Below, piece by piece: positions 34,432 through 36,274 of a stretch of 36,274 nt of DNA (position 1 is the stretch's first letter; the number at the start of each line of letters is the position of its first letter). The DNA is taken from the NCBI GenBank assembly GCA_024680595.1, contig JAILCB010000027.1, positions 1 through 36,274 of the forward strand, given 5' to 3'. This DNA comes from Lachnospiraceae bacterium. Its GTDB lineage: Bacteria > Bacillota > Clostridia > Lachnospirales > Lachnospiraceae. The position numbers were made by a program, and so were the translations under genes. The notes under the pieces were generated by a model, which made no database searches, was not told the origin of the DNA, and saw only the letters and a program-made list of their open reading frames with translations.

Positions 34432-35950
34432 GTGCCGCAGGCGTCTCCGGCGTAGGTGCAGGTGCCGGACTTGCCTGATTGGGATCCACTGCATTCGGAT
34501 CCACAGCATTGGGATCCACCGCATTGGGATCGGTGGGCACCGGGGTCTCCGGCGTGGGGAACTGGGTATTCCTATGAATCTGGGCAGAATGTCCCTTATA
34601 CCTGGTCTGGTGAAGATAGGTTCTGTCGATTACCTGCCCATCCTTCTCCGTAACAATATAGGTTTTCCAAACACTGCCGTTAGATCCCGCCTTCACCTGG
34701 ACCTCCGTGCCAAAAGGCACTGCCGGATCCTCTGTATAGATAGGGGCCGGCGGATCACTTTCCCCGGTCTTCTCAGACTCCATATAGCGCTTCTCACCCT
34801 CTTCCAGCAAAGGGATTCCAAAGAGCTCCACATGCATGGTCCGGTCGTGGAAGGAGGTCTTTATCCCCACACAGGCCGGGCTGGTATTGGTAAAGATAAA
34901 GTCAGGCTTGGGATAACTCACCGTGGCATCCTGGCCCGGAGTCACATAGGAGGGCTCAAAAGTGTGACCCAGCCTGTTATCCGTACGGAGACCCGCTGAA
35001 ATAACCGCATTATAGAGGGTACTGGACACCTGGCACACGCCTCCGCCATATTCCTGAACCGTCTGGCCGTCCGCATAGGCTCCGGCCTCCTGATAGCCCT
35101 TCTCCGGCGTCCGTTTTCCCAGCACAGTATTAAAGGAAAACTGCTCACCGGGCTCCAGAATGATACCATTCACACTCTGGCTTGCCAGCTTTACATTGGT
35201 ATTTCGTTTCTGATTGGCTGTAGTATGGGTAGTATAGGAGCTCATGGTCTTGAAATCCGCCGCATTAATGGAAGGGGACACGGCAATGATAGAGACAGGA
35301 ATTTCCCTGTCATAGTCTTCTGCCGTGAGAGCCGCATTCAAATCGGACTCCAGCTTGTCCCGGTCCACTTCCTTTCCATCCTTGCCCTCGGAAACTACGA
35401 ACTCTCCCGTTGAGGAATCGTAGCCGGTAATCCGGCTGTTCTCCATATGGGTGCCCCATTTCTCGGACAACTCTTCCACCACCTCTGAAACCCGTGCGGA
35501 ATAACCCTGCAGAGAGAAATCCTTCACCACAGAAACCTCATTCCCATCTCCAAAGGAAAAAACCCGATTCATAAAAGACCTGGATTCAAATTCTTCCCTG
35601 GCCTTATCGGCTTCCGCATAGGCTTCGTCCACTACAGAGCTAATCTCCGGTCCAATCAGGTTCTCCATGGTGAAACGGTCCGTTCCATGGGTAATCACAA
35701 GATTCCAGGGGTGCTTCTTATTCAGATAGACCAAAGCCTCTTCCCGGCTCATCTCACTGACATCCTCGCCGTCAACCTGGATCTGAAGCTCCAGCTCTTC
35801 TCTGGAAACAGCAATTCCCCGGACCAGGAAAAATATTCCTACGCCCAAAAGAAGGATTCCCAGCACCACTATTGCCTGTCTGATTCTTTTAATACGTCTT
35901 CTCCGACGCCGGCCAACACTCCGTCTCGGCGACGTCCTATAATTTGTCAT
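34394..35950 (-). CDS. VanW-family membrane-anchored protein with G5 domain
   Basis: The product has 518 residues. An Arg-rich cytoplasmic tail and one membrane helix (AIVVLGILLLGVGIFFLV, about 26-43) anchor it, with the rest outside. A putative peptidoglycan-binding region (about 60-230) precedes the VanW domain (about 255-390), seen as SVNGIILEPGEQFSFN, GYQEAGAYADG and the signature GGGVCQVSSTLYNAV. A G5 domain (about 410-475) follows, then a Pro/Ala-rich tail with four DPNAV units and two TPETPAAPA units. The family is tied to cell-wall biology and only historically to vancomycin. ATG 35950 has AGGGAG eight bases upstream. The gene's 3' end seeds the 50-bp array downstream. Confidence 0.93.
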   Translation of the reverse strand: MTNYRTSPRRSVGRRRRRRIKRIRQAIVVLGILLLGVGIFFLVRGIAVSREELELQIQVDGEDVSEMSREEALVYLNKKHPWNLVITHGTDRFTMENLIGPEISSVVDEAYAEADKAREEFESRSFMNRVFSFGDGNEVSVVKDFSLQGYSARVSEVVEELSEKWGTHMENSRITGYDSSTGEFVVSEGKDGKEVDRDKLESDLNAALTAEDYDREIPVSIIAVSPSINAADFKTMSSYTTHTTANQKRNTNVKLASQSVNGIILEPGEQFSFNTVLGKRTPEKGYQEAGAYADGQTVQEYGGGVCQVSSTLYNAVISAGLRTDNRLGHTFEPSYVTPGQDATVSYPKPDFIFTNTSPACVGIKTSFHDRTMHVELFGIPLLEEGEKRYMESEKTGESDPPAPIYTEDPAVPFGTEVQVKAGSNGSVWKTYIVTEKDGQVIDRTYLHQTRYKGHSAQIHRNTQFPTPETPVPTDPNAVDPNAVDPNAVDPNQASPAPAPTPETPAAPATPETPAAPAA

Positions 35951-35983
35951 TCTCAGACTCCCTGTAATAATTTTTTATTCTTT

Positions 35984-36012
35984 AGTATAAACCGAAAACT
36001 CCGGAAACTCAA
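35984..36012 (-). promoter_or_regulatory. Promoter of the vanW-like gene
   Basis: On the minus strand TTGAGT (36007-36012), a 17-base spacer and TATACT (35984-35989). The start codon is about 35 bases downstream. Confidence 0.7.
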
Positions 36013-36107
36013 GATTTTTGAATCAGCTTCTAAATCGACCTTCGGTATTGGGGCACGCCCTATGTTTTACCGGGGTGCAGCGACGAGACTCTGGCTTCTA
36101 GCCTCCA

Positions 36108-36274
36108 ATCGAGAGGAGGAAAAATCCCCTACTCGCCCGCGAGCCGCCGGTCGGCTTTAGCCGACATATTTCATCTCGGCGGCTCTGCCAATCGAGAGGG
36201 AAGATGCAAATCGCACCCTACTCGCCCGCGAGCCGCCGGTCGGCTTTAGCCGACATATTTCATCTCGGCGGCTC
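36108..36274 (+). repeat. Dispersed palindromic element, copies 2 and 3 in tandem
   Basis: Two copies 89 bp apart, with outer stem GAGCCGCCG/CGGCGGCTC at 36141-36185 and 36230-36274, and an inner GTCGGCT/AGCCGAC hairpin. Each is preceded by CAATCGAGAGG and CCCTACTCGCCCGC. The third copy ends at the window edge, so the array may continue. From 35951 to the end there is no gene. Confidence 0.88.

Noticed and set aside
5655-35950. Vancomycin or teicoplanin resistance locus from two VanZ-like and one VanW-like gene
   Set aside because: vanH, vanA/B, vanX and vanRS are absent and these families are common in Clostridia outside resistance operons.

Overview
The window looks like chromosomal DNA of a low- to mid-GC Gram-positive anaerobe of the Clostridia, most likely a Lachnospiraceae relative. 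The reasons are strong AGGAGG-type ribosome binding sites, AddAB instead of RecBCD, an AsnA-type asparagine synthetase, a methionine aminopeptidase with an N-terminal SEC-C zinc motif, a two-domain glutamine-dependent NAD synthetase, and VanZ/VanW surface proteins. This placement is inferred from gene content. No rRNA or species marker is present, so I do not name a genus.

Layout. 1-1.65 kb (minus): two adjacent zinc-ribbon membrane proteins, the second cut by the window edge. 1.9-8.25 kb (plus): a WYL-type regulator, guaB behind a structured leader, an ABC-2-like membrane protein coupled to guaB, a VanZ-like protein, and map-asnA. 8.4-8.9 kb: a decayed HipA-type kinase fragment. 8.9-21.8 kb (minus): hslO-nadE, then vanZ-like-addB-addA-CPBP protease, with long repeat arrays between the genes. 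22.1 kb: tRNA-Arg(ACG) on the plus strand facing a TetR regulator. 22.9-26.3 kb (minus): mnmA overlapping a large GT-C type membrane protein. 26.8-27.8 kb (plus): a DAHP synthase. 27.9-36 kb (minus): xerD-like recombinase, NUDIX hydrolase, aspartate aminotransferase, a small lipoprotein, a PHP phosphoesterase, a two-receiver response regulator and a VanW/G5 protein.

Most genes are housekeeping: GMP, NAD, Asn, Asp and aromatic synthesis, tRNA thiolation, recombinational repair and redox chaperone. No prophage, intact IS, CRISPR array or resistance operon is visible.

The striking feature is the repeat load. At seven genes (vanZ-like 1, asnA, addB, nadE, hslO, NUDIX, vanW-like) the 3' end of the gene, including the stop codon, is copied one or more times just downstream, with periods of about 35-86 bp. 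Inside genes (addA at three places, the GT-C protein at two, the vanW-like protein, and probably mnmA) similar repeats occur with periods that are multiples of three, so the frame is kept. One simple reading is a lineage with frequent short tandem duplication, in which only copies that leave the protein intact survive; a functional role for 3'-end copies is the more interesting alternative. Separately, two families of dispersed palindromic elements (about 85 bp and about 35 bp) occur in non-coding gaps at 26.4, 30.0 and 36.1 kb.
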